DNA of 64,000 nt from NCBI RefSeq assembly GCF_000237925.1, contig NC_031500.1:12239753-12303752 (forward strand), read 5' to 3'. Under the pieces are notes generated by a model, which worked only from the letters and a program-made list of their open reading frames with translations, was not told the origin of the DNA and did no database searches. Of the stretch, positions 24,101 through 35,956 are shown one piece after another (position 1 is the first letter of the stretch; the number at the start of each line of letters is the position of its first letter). This DNA comes from Schistosoma mansoni. Lineage: Eukaryota > Platyhelminthes > Trematoda > Strigeidida > Schistosomatidae. The translations under genes were made by a program, and so were the position numbers.

Positions 24101-24841
24101 TCCGATAACAAACATCGTAGAAGTTAACAAGACAAAGACAATAAGGGAAAAACTACAAAGTCAACATGAGAATTGGGAGCGTTTTAGTTTGAAACGAACT
24201 GCTATCCGTAATGTCACTCAAAACACAAACACAATTCGTGGTCTGTGGTGTTAACTAGCACAGCGGACAAGGTGACGAAAAACTTTCGTATCAGTTCACA
24301 CTGAATTTGAATGTTAAACCACTAGTGAACAACCGATGATTGATGGATATCTTTTAGACGTGATAACCCACAACACAAACTACGGAGATGACGCAGAAGG
24401 GACGAATCTTAAAACAAGAGGGGGAAATTTCTACTCTCTTGTTCAACATTTCTATAAACCACAATAACTTACATTTTCATCAAATTCATACGGTGTTATT
24501 CCACAAGCAAAATCATGCTCCAAGAACTTGTCGCCTCGCGTTTGTATGTCGTATCCAACAATCATTATGTCGGCACAACTGAATGTACTCATACAACCAA
24601 CATGTTCAGCATGACCATCTGTACATATGACACCTTTGATGTCCTTTTCAGGTTCGTGAATTCCCGCAGCTTTGAGGGATGATAACAACTCAGGGCCATT
24701 CCAAACAGACCCAGGGTTTACCACATAGGCACCTGCTGGACCACGAATGAGTACTGTATTACACTTTCGATATACGTAGTCAGAGGATCTTGCATAACTT
24801 CCTTCATGGAGCAAAAAAACTGAATAATCGTCCGTACCCAT
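21145..24841 (-). CDS. MBLAC1: MBLAC1/SWIP-10-like metallo-beta-lactamase-fold protein, probably catalytically dead
   Basis: Two exons (24841-24473 and 21489-21193) join in phase 0 to give 222 residues. Seen: the protein follows human MBLAC1 throughout, with DDYSVFLLHEGSY at the N-terminus, VNPGSVWN, the metal-motif region near residue 74, TPG near 129 and ADWVVPAYGPPFKV at the end. Known: active members bind two metals through HxHxDH plus a later His, Asp and His; human MBLAC1 is a histone pre-mRNA processing nuclease and its worm homologue SWIP-10 acts in glia. Here the ligand positions read Asp75, His77, Glu79, His80, Arg132, Asn164 and Tyr217, so five of seven are changed and hydrolase activity is unlikely. 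The end is uncertain: either a donor (GTAAAT) follows Lys222 and a further exon was missed, or read-through adds 15 residues to a stop at 21145. No signal peptide is visible. Confidence 0.85.
21193..21489 (-). CDS. MBLAC1: MBLAC1-like exon 2
   Basis: A 297-nt exon. The acceptor is TTCTTTCCAG before 21489. It begins FCVIGTPGRRG, aligned with the family's WATPGHGG. It includes AVTGNLF (family VVAGDVF) and VVPAYGPPF (family VVPGHGPPF). Each of these three family metal ligands is substituted (His to Arg, Asp to Asn, His to Tyr). Confidence 0.83.
21500..24470. other. MBLAC1-like intron 1, largely unassigned
   Basis: About 3 kb. A hammerhead-like relic (ACATCCACGTGACACTAACA...GGACGAGAAAG) lies at 23420-23460. 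A possible plus-strand first exon at 23767-23832 was rejected for lack of a continuing frame. Confidence 0.45.
24473..24841 (-). CDS. MBLAC1: MBLAC1-like exon 1
   Basis: A 369-nt, 123-codon exon that starts at the only sensible ATG (24841), eight residues before the family's conserved start of strand 1. The donor is GTAAGT at 24472. It holds the degenerate metal motif TDGHAEH (residues 74-80), where active relatives have THGHSDH. Confidence 0.85.
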
Positions 24842-25179
24842 TTAAATGCACGTGAGAATTTTAATTATAAGATTTTCGGTCAAAATTAGGATGAACTTGC
24901 AGTGTGTGAATACAGAATCTAAATAAAAAGTAAATACAAGCAAACCACCTAGTAAGGTTGTTGAATCAATTCACATGTAGTGAAATTAGAAAACGTATGT
25001 AGTAACACTAAGTGATATATGAATTGAAAAACTGCGAGTCTGAAACTGAAAGGAGTAGAACACTCACAAATAGAAGCAGTGTCTCAATAACCAGGTGAAC
25101 CAAACACTCTCCAACTGCTATCAAAAACTCTAAGAGAACTGAAGCATCTTAGACACGAAATGTGTGATCAGGCTTCTAC

Positions 25180-25530
25180 AAAACTACTTGCCAGTGTTTT
25201 CGCTTAATACACAGATATGCATGCCCTCATAACTTTTGAGGATATACTGGGTTTTCCTCGATACTTCCCCAGACTTTGGTGGAAAACTGCGGTATTTTAC
25301 GACTTAGGGTTAAACTCCCAAATTTTCACAAAATTACTTGGAACCCTGCAAAGTCTGGGTGATTTTTATGATATTAAAGCAATTTGTTGAAAGCCAGTCT
25401 TGGGGATTTCGCCGACTCTTATTCGTAGGGAAAATCCCCAGACCGGAGAAAAATTCGAGTTTTTGTCGCACTTCGACAAAATTTGATGAGATTTTCTGAT
25501 GTAGCTTCCCCAAAAAGGGGAAATTGGCCT
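25180..25530. other. Unclassified stretch with repeated CCCCAGAC blocks
   Basis: TTCCCCAGACTTTGG (~25265) and AATCCCCAGACCGG (~25433) within purine/pyrimidine-blocky DNA upstream of the MBLAC1-like start. No ORF or known family recognised. Confidence 0.3.
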
Positions 25531-25539
25531 AATTGAATT

Positions 25540-27680
25540 AGCATCAAATCAGAAATTGTGAATAAAGGAGAAGTCACGTTAAGAAACACTAGGTTACATG
25601 TAAGGAGCTTACCGGTTTTGACTCAAACACCCAAAATATTGAGCGACCAGACGTATAACGGAGGGTAAGAAGGGAGACCGGATTGCCCGCGAGTCCACAG
25701 CTTTCGAGAAATCAGACTAACGCTTCTTTTCAATATCCAATATCTCTCTTGGCAAGTTTGTTTAAAACACTTGAAGTTTTCGCGCTCGCCAGCTGTTGTT
25801 TCAGTACGGCTCTAGGTCTTTGGTAATGAATGTAAACTATCCAATATTTCGGTAACCAAGTGGTGTAAGCTTATCTGTCTCAACTAACATCTTGTAATTA
25901 CCGTATGGTTCCAGACTTTCTAGTAGATAGTCCGACCACTCAGTGGCATTATCACAAATGGATCTGACTGCCTTTCATGGGTTAGCACACCTTGAATGTA
26001 AGTTAATGTGTTTGATTGATGGAATTAGCAGCTAACATGTCACTGGAAGAAAACTGGTTGGTCGCAGTGCAAAAACTGTAAAATTACAATACATAGAACG
26101 AGAATGAGGATAAACTTTCTGAACACAAGCAACAAACTCGTCAAGCAGAAATATTATGACAATAAGCCAAAAGATACCAGATCACGTCGGGCTCACCATT
26201 AAAAATGCTACATGTATTCGGAGATCGATAACACTTGTACACGTATCACTTTAATAATCGAAGGATACAAACCCAGTCAAATCAGAGGTCGTAAGTGAAG
26301 GGGTTCGAAGACTTATTTGTAAATCCATCAATATGTTGAGAAGCGTTTGATTTAAGCTGGCTAGTAGTTGCAGGGTATGTGTAGCAGAGAGTACCCATTC
26401 GTGGTCTAGCACGAATGAGTGACCAGGAGCGTTGACCTAAATGCAGCAAGCAAAACTGATGAATTTAGCATCGATGTAGAACACTTACGGAACCACTTAT
26501 TTTGAGAATCTATCTACCGCTATGAAGTTTGCTCAGACTAGTCCATAAAGTAGTGAATTTTAAGTTTTCAATTCTAGCAGAAAGTGGAATTTTCACCCAT
26601 AACTTCACCTGCTGTACTGCGCCTGAGGCTATTAGAGGTTTTACCGATTACTTTATCTTTATTTTATGTTGATATTGTAGCTGTAAATAATGCCCCAGAA
26701 TCAATAGCTTTGTAAGTGTTCGACATTGGATGCTGACCACATTAGTTTTAATGGACTCGTTTAGCTGAAGGCGTTCGGTCATGCTTCCGTACCAGATCAC
26801 GTTACAGAATGGTGTGGGAAACATCTCCTACGATCATTCGCCAGATTAGATCAGTCACTTCTCGATATATTGATGACCCATCAAATGTATCTTCCAGCCC
26901 CCTCTCTTCTGACTTCTGATTTTAACTGGGTGGGCACGATTCGATCATAGGTGTTACTGGTAAAGAATTGTCAAACTACAATACTGGTGGTTTCTTCAAT
27001 ATTATGCTTCGTATATTCCTGTAAAGAAAATCAGACAAATTCTTTATTCCATTCTAAAGCCAGCCCGACGAACTTCTCACTAATAGGTTCTCTATCATAC
27101 AGATCGTTTATAATGTAAGTATACTCTTGCAGGTTCGGAGAAATTGATGAGGTGGATGTGTGGCGTTTTTGCTTGCTGACGACTCCTTTGTATATTATTT
27201 CTAATCCCAATCTAAAATTTATATAAATTATGTGCAATCGTGAACACAATGTTCTGTCTGACTTGAGCAGGACAGTTCTTGAAATTTCTGGCTAGCGTAA
27301 CTATAAACTTATCAAACAGTTGTATTACATAAATACCTGGCAGGACAGGAATTCTGACACAACAATGCTCAGTTCGAACTTGGTGTGCAACATAGACGCG
27401 ACTCTATTTTATGAAAACAGATTGTGAAAAAAACACTCATAGCGCAATACTAAAACAGAATCATAATCATTAACTCTCTGGAACGACCGAAAACAAATGA
27501 AGCTTCAGTCATCTAGTTTGAAACTAGTCCGACCTGGGACCACGGAATATACTAGTGACTGGCGGTACGTAGTCGTTTTTTTCACACTGCAATACGAACG
27601 TTTCTGTTTTTTATAAGAGCTATTCTATGGGTCTTAAAGCAATGGTAGACTTGTGAACTTTTAGTAGCCCATAGGAGACA
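25540..27680. other. No gene recognised upstream of MBLAC1-like gene
   Basis: No ORF above background and no repeat family identified up to the Penelope fragment. It may contain the upstream, decayed part of that element. Confidence 0.4.
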
Positions 27681-27689
27681 AACTAAAAG

Positions 27690-28640
27690 AAAAGGAGAAT
27701 ATAATAAACATCCTACGATCCAATAATTTTTATAAAAATACTACTGAAAATATTAAAATAAATCCATCCTTCTGTGAACCACAACCCTTATGAGAGATCT
27801 TGCATCAGTACTGTGGTTTCGCCTTACCGCGAAGGGATGACAGAAAGATTGTGAAAAAAATATTGAAAATGTACAAAAAGGGAGCTTCCTATAGGACAAC
27901 TGACACCATTAAAAACGCTTTGGTTAGAATGAAAGATAAAATTCCTTTCACTCCTACTCAAATTTGTGTCTACAGAATAGATTGTATCGATTGTGGTGGG
28001 TCCTTTATTGGAGAGTCTCCCCGTAAGACTCGACTAGTACCAAGGAACACTTAAGTTACAAAAAAACCTCCCAACAATCCTGTGGAATTGGAAAATTTAG
28101 AGAATAAATTAACTATAGCAGTACATGTTATTTTCAATAATCACTAAAATAGTTCAGAAGACTTATCCAACTACAAAAAGAGGCGTGTAGCTGGAGCGTT
28201 CCAAATTATGTCAAACCCTCCTGTCCTCAATAGGAAAAAGGCGCGAATATTTATCCAACTACGGCCGTTCATCCGAACAGCCACACATGATTTTATTTAT
28301 TTCCACACACACCCATAATTTCATTCACACTACTTGGTTTTACAAATGCATACATTTTTCATACCCACACTCTGATACACAGATTAAAATAGTGACAGGT
28401 CCCATAAATTTGCCTTGACCAAGAATAATTAGACCTTGACATTTCAAACCGATTGTGATTTTAATTGCGCCAAAAGTATTCTGCATTATTTCCTTTGTAT
28501 TAATTAAAAATTTGTCAATTTAATCCGGTTAATTATTTATCCTGAAGAAGCGGCTTATACTTAGTCATGAAACCTCAAAATACGATTTTCGATCCATTGT
28601 AATGCAACAGAACATACGTTTTTATTCGTGTTGCTACTTC
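27690..28640 (+). mobile_element. Penelope-like retroelement 3' part with GIY-YIG endonuclease, degraded
   Basis: The frame ENIINILRSNNFY near 27695 is followed, after a stop, by 27800-28051. That contains CGFALPRRDDRKIVKKILKM, then KDKIPFTPTQICVYRIDCIDC and FIGESPRKTR. Known: the RT-thumb to linker to GIY-YIG layout with a Cys pair (CxxC) just after the GIY-equivalent is specific to Penelope-like elements. Here GIY reads VYR and YIG reads FIG. Coding traces continue in shifted frames (AVHVIFNNH, then RRVAGAFQIMSNPPVLNR) to about 28240. At about 28552 a CCTGAAGAAG...GAAACC block resembles the hammerhead-like terminal motif known in these elements. Frameshifts and stops show it is dead. Confidence 0.82.
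28551..28589 (+). ncRNA. Possible hammerhead-like motif at the Penelope element's 3' side
   Basis: A CTGAAGA core sits ~26 bases before GAAAC, with a possible 4-bp stem II between them. Known: Penelope-like elements often carry hammerhead motifs in their terminal repeats. Stem I and the cleavage triplet could not be established. Confidence 0.35.
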
Positions 28641-28649
28641 TGTTCGTCT

Positions 28650-31270
28650 AGCATTTATCCTGTCGTTAGCTACTGAAATCAAAAGAGTTTAAAAATTGGT
28701 CCTACCTTTTATTACGCAACACAGAGCAAATGCAGTGCTGGACTCAACAAGTTAGAATATACAAATATTTCGCCACCCAACATAGGGAAGTAGCAAAATA
28801 TATACATACCTCGTACAAACTGTGACCTTGCCGGATGCACACCTCACCGAAAATTCACAATCGCGTGTTAAGATTATGGTGATATTAAGTATTTATTCAG
28901 TGCAACTTTCTAACAACCTTTTAGCTGTTTTAAAGTAACCGACGGAAGGCGCTTTAAATGAGCTGTGACCTTAAAAAATGCGTACGCTAGGTTTGCTTAC
29001 AATGGCATGGAAAAGCCCGGTAGTTATGCACTGTGAAAGCGATTCTGAAAAAGAGAAACAACGGGGAAGAAAGACATTTGGATATAAAGCCTCAACAGTG
29101 ACTAACCATTTGTAGTGAAACAATCAAATGTATCGTAAATCGGCAGGCAAGATTCATACTAGATACTGTTATGAGAATGAATCTTAGCTAAGAAGTCTTC
29201 AGATTAAAGAATACAGAAATAATGAACAATAGGTTAAGGTGTGCAACAAGGTGAGATGGGTTAGAATATTTGAAAGTCGTATCTAGAACCAGGAAGTCCA
29301 CTCATAAAAACCGAATGTGCATCAGAAGAGAATATAGCGTTTAGAAACGTTAATAACCTTTCTTTTTATTATTATCTGATCATTATTCTTTTTCATCAGA
29401 TGCCAGCGAGTAGATTGTGACGTGAAAGCTTAGGTTGGTATGTTATGGGTTTTCTTAACAGAATAAGGAAGACCACATGAAATTGAAGACATGAGTGTGA
29501 GTGACAAGCGTAAAAGGACAACCATGGTATAACTGATTGATTGAACAACCTAATCAAGCCCCTTCTAGATTCGCGGAGATGGTCAGGATGTTGATTCAAT
29601 ACCTTATGTGATAACAAAAAGGGAATTTAGAGACTGCTTCTCAGACCATGATTTTTACTGCAGTGTGACACTGACGTATTCAGCAGGTCTGTCTAACGGT
29701 CGATGAGTCATGATTTTCATACTTCTCTAAAATCTGCCAGGGTGTATGACAACCGTAATTTTCAGTCAGCTAGATCACTACCTAGGTGAGAATTCTGTTA
29801 GGTTTATGAAACCTCAAATGAATCCATTCTATAGAACCCATATCACATTTAGAAATCCGGGCCTTCTGAAAAAACCAGTAGTATTATATTATTACCTGGA
29901 AACCGTGCCTCACAAGACATTTGAAAGTGTACAACCATTTAACTCTTAAATCAGCAAGGAGACAACCTCAAACAACCTATATCTTTAGGGCACAACGTAC
30001 ACCAGGATAAGTAGCATTTAACAATGTTTTATCACAGAATCTCAAACCGTAAAACTTTGTGAGATATCAACCTGGCGTTTAAGTGCTGATCATTTCTCAG
30101 GTCGCAATTAAGTCTGAAATTCAAGAGGACTAGGTGTAAGACCACTGTTAACGGACCACTGTTGGATGAGGGACAAATAACTCACATTTATATGTGAAAC
30201 AAGACAAACTAGTGTTTGTAGTAGGTCCTCATTTATGTCGTGAAACAGGACAGTTGTAGTGAAAGTTTCATATCTCAGACCCGCAGTTTTCAAAGTTCGA
30301 CAGTGAGCAGTAGAAAATCTAGTGCCTTGTTATGTCGATTGAGTATATGCATTGTTAATATATATGAACATGATATGACCGCCCAATCGGAGAGCAGTGT
30401 TTTCATCGATCGGATCCAATGATACACAAAACCGTCTGAGCAGTCATGAGTACTACTCTGTCCTGCTTTCTGACTAGCCCAGTCATTTAAGTCCAGAACA
30501 CCAATAACAGCCTCTACAATATGAATCATTATTCTCAAACACACTGGGTTTATATACCAAACAAACTGACCACATCGTACCATAAAATAGAAAATAACAT
30601 TTGTACAAGGTTTGGCCAAATGTGGTTGTGAATAAGGGGAACAGTAATCAATAGACTGGGGATAACTCAAGAATGGTAAATTGTATAATAATAGTTCATA
30701 GGTCAAATATAAAGCTTATGATAAGAGGAACACGAATACGAATATTCTAGTTGCTTAACAATCATGCAACAGGAAATATACATATCATATTGGTCAATAA
30801 ATAGTCCTCAAAGTTACCATTCATAATTCTCTACGGGATACAACACCTCCCCTTTTTGAGAGATCCGGAGTCGATATCCAGATTTTAAATTTTTCGAATT
30901 CATCCTCCCCCACGAAAGAGTTATGTATCCTCATATAGCCAAGTTAACATTAATGTGACATTATTTAAAATATGTTTGTAACATTTAACAGAGAATCAAC
31001 TAGAACTGACCAGATCGTTGAAATCGACGGCATTTCATTTGAGGTCACCAGCGTCTAATTCTTCTGAGACAGCTTCCTTGAATTTATTGGGAACCTCATT
31101 AGTAGATAGTGAATCGTTGGGATACTAAGTATTTACGAAAACTTTATTGGATTCTCGATTATCATTTAATGCACATGACATATTTTCTAGTAAAACATGA
31201 GAATCTGGACAACTAGATTCGCAAGAAATTTCTATTGCAGAATGATGAGCTCCAATCGGTGCGGCTGCAT
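28650..31270. other. No gene recognised
   Basis: Frames such as 30706-30290 have no family signature. Likely decayed transposon DNA by context, but this is not shown by sequence. Confidence 0.4.
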
Positions 31271-31284
31271 TCAGTGTACCGCTC

Positions 31285-31527
31285 CTAGCACTTCTCCAGG
31301 CTGAATAATATATCATGGTGTGAAACATCAGCAGCATCTGAGGTACTCCTTTTGCGTCCGTAAGCAAACTGATGCGGATCAACACTCTCTTTTAATAAAG
31401 GTGAACGTGGGAGTACGAAGGGTTCTTCCATTGTTATTAGAAAAGAACATGTTATTGCTATTTGTCTAAATTTTGCTTTCCTATCGTTAGATAATTTCTT
31501 TGGCATTGATGTTATATTTCTCCACAC
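31285..31527 (-). mobile_element. LINE reverse-transcriptase fragment
   Basis: The minus-strand frame reads AKFRQIAITCSFLITMEEPFVL, then LLKESVDPHQFAYGRKRSTSDAA and HHDILFSLEK. It corresponds to the RT motif region YRPIALTS...DPLQFAYR..RSTxDA...LHH of non-LTR elements. Its position, downstream of the other LINE relic, means it is a separate insertion. No continuation was found below 31285. Confidence 0.65.
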
Positions 31528-32689
31528 TTACAGAATAAATTTAGCTTAGAAGTATTCATCAAGGATCTTCATATATCGATGACACGGAACATCAGCACGA
31601 TTCTTAAAATGGAGGTTTGGGGTTAAGTCAGGTTTTAAACGTTTGGACAAGTTAAGCGACGGAAGACACTTTCAGATATCAGTTTCAGTGGGAATTGAAG
31701 CACTTGTGAATATGAGTCATAAAGTCAGGTGATTGAAGTACACAAAATTTAATTTTTGTCAAAAACATTCAGCCGGTTATCATCACTTGTGTGATTCTCA
31801 TATTTAAGTTCTTCTCATACTTGAAGAGTTTCTACGCTGTAGGAGTTTCTGGGTAAATTCTGGGTTCATTCGTTCGACCTCTTGGTTTATGGAGTCATTT
31901 AGCTTGCTTACTTCAATGGAGTTCTCTCTGTACATACTTCCTTGTGCCTGTACAATCGTTTTTGTTGTGGGGATATGAGTCAATGAGATCTTACAAATAA
32001 TAAGACAGAACTTAATATAACAGATAATAACACTAACGGTGTTTTCCAGTTAGTCATTTGTAAGTTTTAGTTCGCAGGACGAAACACGTCTTTTTCGAAT
32101 TTTGGATATTTTCTGAATGGTTCCTGAATTCAACTTTCTTTGTCTTATGCAGGTGCGTCGCCTCTTCAAGCTTGCCCTATACTTTAAACAGAACAAAAAG
32201 TACAGTTGTCAGAGCCAAACAATGAAGCAAGCCTATCAGTCACAAATATTTCCACCTCATCAACGATAAACTGGCACGAACTTTGGAGTTGGCAACACAG
32301 TGTCAATGTAATTATATATTTCACACACAAATTCGGTTGCGGTGTGTGTTATGCTGAGGTTATCAATTCATCCCGTATATCGTAAACATTTTACTCCTAA
32401 AAAGGTAAATTTTGATGGTCACTTGTTAGTCGGTACATAATTATCTTGGAGTTACTCCTTTAGAAATTCCATATAAGCTTCTGCTAGTCGACGTGCACAC
32501 TCTCAGCTATACCGGTTGAAATAAAAATCCTGAACTGACGGCTATTATCTCGCTGTATAACTAAACATCTGATCCCTAAAATCCCTCCAGTACTCACAGT
32601 CATTTGTTCCAGTATCAACTGAATTAATACTTAGTAGCTGTGTACCTATATGTTTTCTTTAGTTAAACGAACAATATTCTCACTCAGCT

Positions 32690-34560
32690 TTCATTCACTG
32701 CGTCTAACTCCGGTCTTCAGTAATTAGGATAGGAGATCGGTGGTCCTGTGTTAATATATGGAGCTGAAGTTTCAACTTCTCTTTGAAAAGGTTCATTGAT
32801 GAAGCTGATAGCACTTGTTCAGGTAAGGCGTTCCAGACATTGACGACTCGATGAAGAAAAGGAACCTTGTTCTAAATTTATTAGATTGCTATTCCTGAAC
32901 TCTCTTGTTATGGTATCGGAGATAATTAGATCTCAAAGGAGCAAAGACATAAGGCATATTGATACCCAGATCCTTATTAAAGTTATAAAATGCGAATACT
33001 AAGTCACCTCGAGTTCCGCGATACGAAAAGTGGAAAACCTTCGAGCACTTGAAGTGATCATGGATTGAGGGAGACTGGAAACACCCTTCACCAAGTTAGC
33101 TCCCGAATTGTGAACACGCTCCAGCGTATCATGATCCTTAAAAAGACATGGCCCAGCTTCTTGAATGCAGTAATCCACGTGCGGTTTTACATATATGAAC
33201 ACAAAAGTCGAAACATCTTCTCAAAGCATCTGAATCCCCCACGACGTCACCATAAAGCTCGAAAACCTTTTGCGGCTTCTGAGTTGCTCTATGCTGTTGC
33301 TTTTAAGTCATGTATTACTATTACTACAAAGTCTGTTCCTGCGTACACGGAAGCGATATGCGGTTGATAGCATATTGGTAACTGGTGCCGTGTTCGATGT
33401 GCACTGGCAAACTTTATCCAATAATTTCTAGGCCCCGACTATGAGACCTACATAATTCATCTAGGCCAGCTAGGGGGTCAAGATAACCATCTTGATTACA
33501 TATTGTTTTACACATTTCGCCATCATCTGCAGACAGCAACGTTGGTGACTTGATCAGCCTGGGTTTTCTGTTGACATACAGAAAAAGAATCAGCGGACCT
33601 CAAATAGAGCCTTAGCCTGCATTACTATTGGCAAGCATTTGTTCATACAATGTTCCGTTCATCCTCACCTCTGTGTTCGGTCACAAAAGAAGTTCCTTAT
33701 CCACTCTTGTACGACACCTGTTATTCCGATGCTTGGGAGATTTTACACAGACGCTAAGCTATAAACTTTATCATATGTTTTGCTTAGACTCCCAGCTATC
33801 ACACGGGCAGATAGACGACAATATTTGTTTGCTCTGCAGTCCCGTTTCGCAATTAGTAAGTCGGTCAAGGATGAATACCGATACCGAATCCGTGTCTCCT
33901 GAGAGTCAACAAAGTATAATTCTATGACACTTAAAAGCTCAGACCAAACGTTTTAGAAAAGTAACTTAACTACTAAGCTGGTTAGACTGACAGACCGGTG
34001 ACTAGACACAATTTCCTTCTTCCCTTACATAAATAGAGGGCCAACTATAACATCCTTTTAATCCCTAGGGAGATAAGTGTGGCGTTTCCACATAAATGAC
34101 TCGTGGTCTATTAGCACAAACAAGTCTCAGAAGTGTTTCCTACGCCTAGAAAGATTCCGAGTTTCTTTATCTATCCACGGTAGACAATGTAATAACACTT
34201 GTTGACCATGTGATGAACGGTAATGTTACGGAATTGAATATGGCTCTAAACTTATCCCATTCATCCTCGATCCACCCATCTAAATTGACCGAACAGTCTT
34301 TTGAGGTAGCTCAGTCTTTGATCTAGGGAGTGTTAGCCCGCTAGACATTTAGACGGGGTGGAGCATATACATACTGTACATTATGAGTGCGGAATGTAAT
34401 GTAGAATGCAACATGATTACTGTTCACTAGTGGGAGCAGGTACAGAATGTCGGAGGCATCTTCACATTGTTGTACAAAGACCAAGGTTAGTAATGACGGT
34501 TCATATTCCAGTCCAATGTGTGTCGATTTTGCGATACACTGCACAAACCGCACAGAATAA
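32690..34560 (-). mobile_element. CR1/jockey-like LINE relic (endonuclease to RT C-terminus)
   Basis: Read on the minus strand, pieces occur in the correct order. 34553-34341 holds an endonuclease tail (EPSLLTLVFV...SDILYLLPLVNSNH, where intact relatives have a Ser-Asp-His). Linker traces run to about 34060 (LPWIDKETRNLSRRRKHF). RT pieces include ITGVVQEWIRNFFCDRTQR near 33690 and LIKSPTLLSADDGEMCKTI near 33520 (the ADD active-site motif). The C-terminal piece is VKPHVDYCIQEAGPCLFKDHDTLERVH at 33202-33080. Many stops and frameshifts show an old, dead copy. Confidence 0.8.
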
Positions 34561-34619
34561 CGGTTGGCAGCAGGCAGATATATTGGATGCTCAGTTCGAT
34601 ATCGTATTATAAAATACGT

Positions 34620-35840
34620 ATATATTTATTTACATTTAACATATTTGTATTTAAAACCGAAATCTCTCAAAATAATCAAAACTTATCATATAGGAAACTC
34701 TTCCTTCCTCAAGCAGCAATGAGCTATTTAAAAATGCTTTTATCCCTAAACCAGGAGGCCCAGCTAATGATGATTTTTCAGACTTCAGACATATTATCGA
34801 ACGCGCATTAAGAATTTATTGGATGAAACCTGTGTTCATGCACTCCGTTGAAAGATTCAATCCGAATAGTTTTTAGTTGTAAGGTTTTGATCTCTACGGA
34901 GTACTTCTAGTTATGAAAAAGTCGTAGAATTAATTCAGTGCCTTGGAAATAACTCCAGGAATATCCCAATAGTTTTTAATTGGTCGTTTCATAACGCAAC
35001 GTGAGTGAATTAAACATGGTAGAAAACGGGGACAGTGGTAGCCATCTTTTCAGAGCTCTATATCTATGAAGCATTTAACCATCTGACAGACCTTTGGCTG
35101 TTATTTATTTGAGAAAGAAAGCACTGTGGATTGAGCGTGATACGGAATTGGGGTTCTAGGCCAACTAGTATTAGACGTATGAACGTCTCACGTGATCAGT
35201 AGATAAGTTAGGGAAGTTCGGATGCTTATTCATATACATTCAACCAGTTATTTACACTAAAACCGACAGTCTTGAAATCAGTTTGTGACAGATAATTGAA
35301 ATATTCACGTTTTTTTCAGGGTTATTCACCATTAGAACGTTAATAATCAAATAAATGCACCAAAAAATCGCAACCACAGTTGTGGAGGCATATTTTTTAG
35401 TAGAAAAAGAATGGCTTCGACGGGCTGATTTTGAGAATTTCTTGTTCACAACAATCGACTACCCAGTTTAACCATATGTGATTGTGTGTCGGTTTGTTAT
35501 AACGCGCTAGCCATATTTGTACTCTCAATCCAATCTTAGTGCGGCGTCTTATATGATGTGCGTTTTACGTTTTCGAATTCTCAATCATTCTTTTTCACTC
35601 ACGTTTACTCGACTTTTTTATTTGATATTTTCTAAACTTGCATCCGTTACATGCTGATTTCATGGCTTGATGGTTGTAGTAAGTCCCAAGAGTTTACTGA
35701 GTTGTTAGTTACTATCGTAATACATTTTTATTCGTTTCAGATTCACCCAACTATTAGAGCTGAAATCACACAACTTTATATTTTTGTGCTACAACAACAT
35801 TATCATAAGACAGGTCGGAGCTCATTTAAGGCCCAAAGTT
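34620..35840. other. Upstream region of synaptogyrin
   Basis: AT-rich, no repeat recognised. The promoter and any 5' UTR exon of synaptogyrin should lie here; no clear TATA box or initiator could be assigned. Confidence 0.4.
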
Positions 35841-35854
35841 ACATTTAATGAAAG

Positions 35855-35956
35855 ATGAATCCCGCCAACTTGCTATCAGCCGCAAAGTCTGGAACCACTA
35901 GCAATATACTGGATTTTTTACGAAAACCTGTCAGCATTTTGAGGCTTGTTTCACTC
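35855..35956 (+). CDS. SYNGR: Synaptogyrin exon 1
   Basis: Contains the initiator ATG and 34 codons up to the donor GTAAGC at 35957. It encodes the cytosolic N-terminus and the conserved FLRKP...LRLVS motif entering membrane segment 1. The open frame beyond the donor is intron. Confidence 0.88.

Noticed and set aside
24036-24254. 72-codon basic frame on the plus strand
   Set aside because: No ATG, stop codons just upstream in frame, and no family signature.
30290-30706. 138-codon minus-strand frame
   Set aside because: Composition looks random (Cys/Ile/Tyr-rich), no motif, and no splice context joins it to neighbours.
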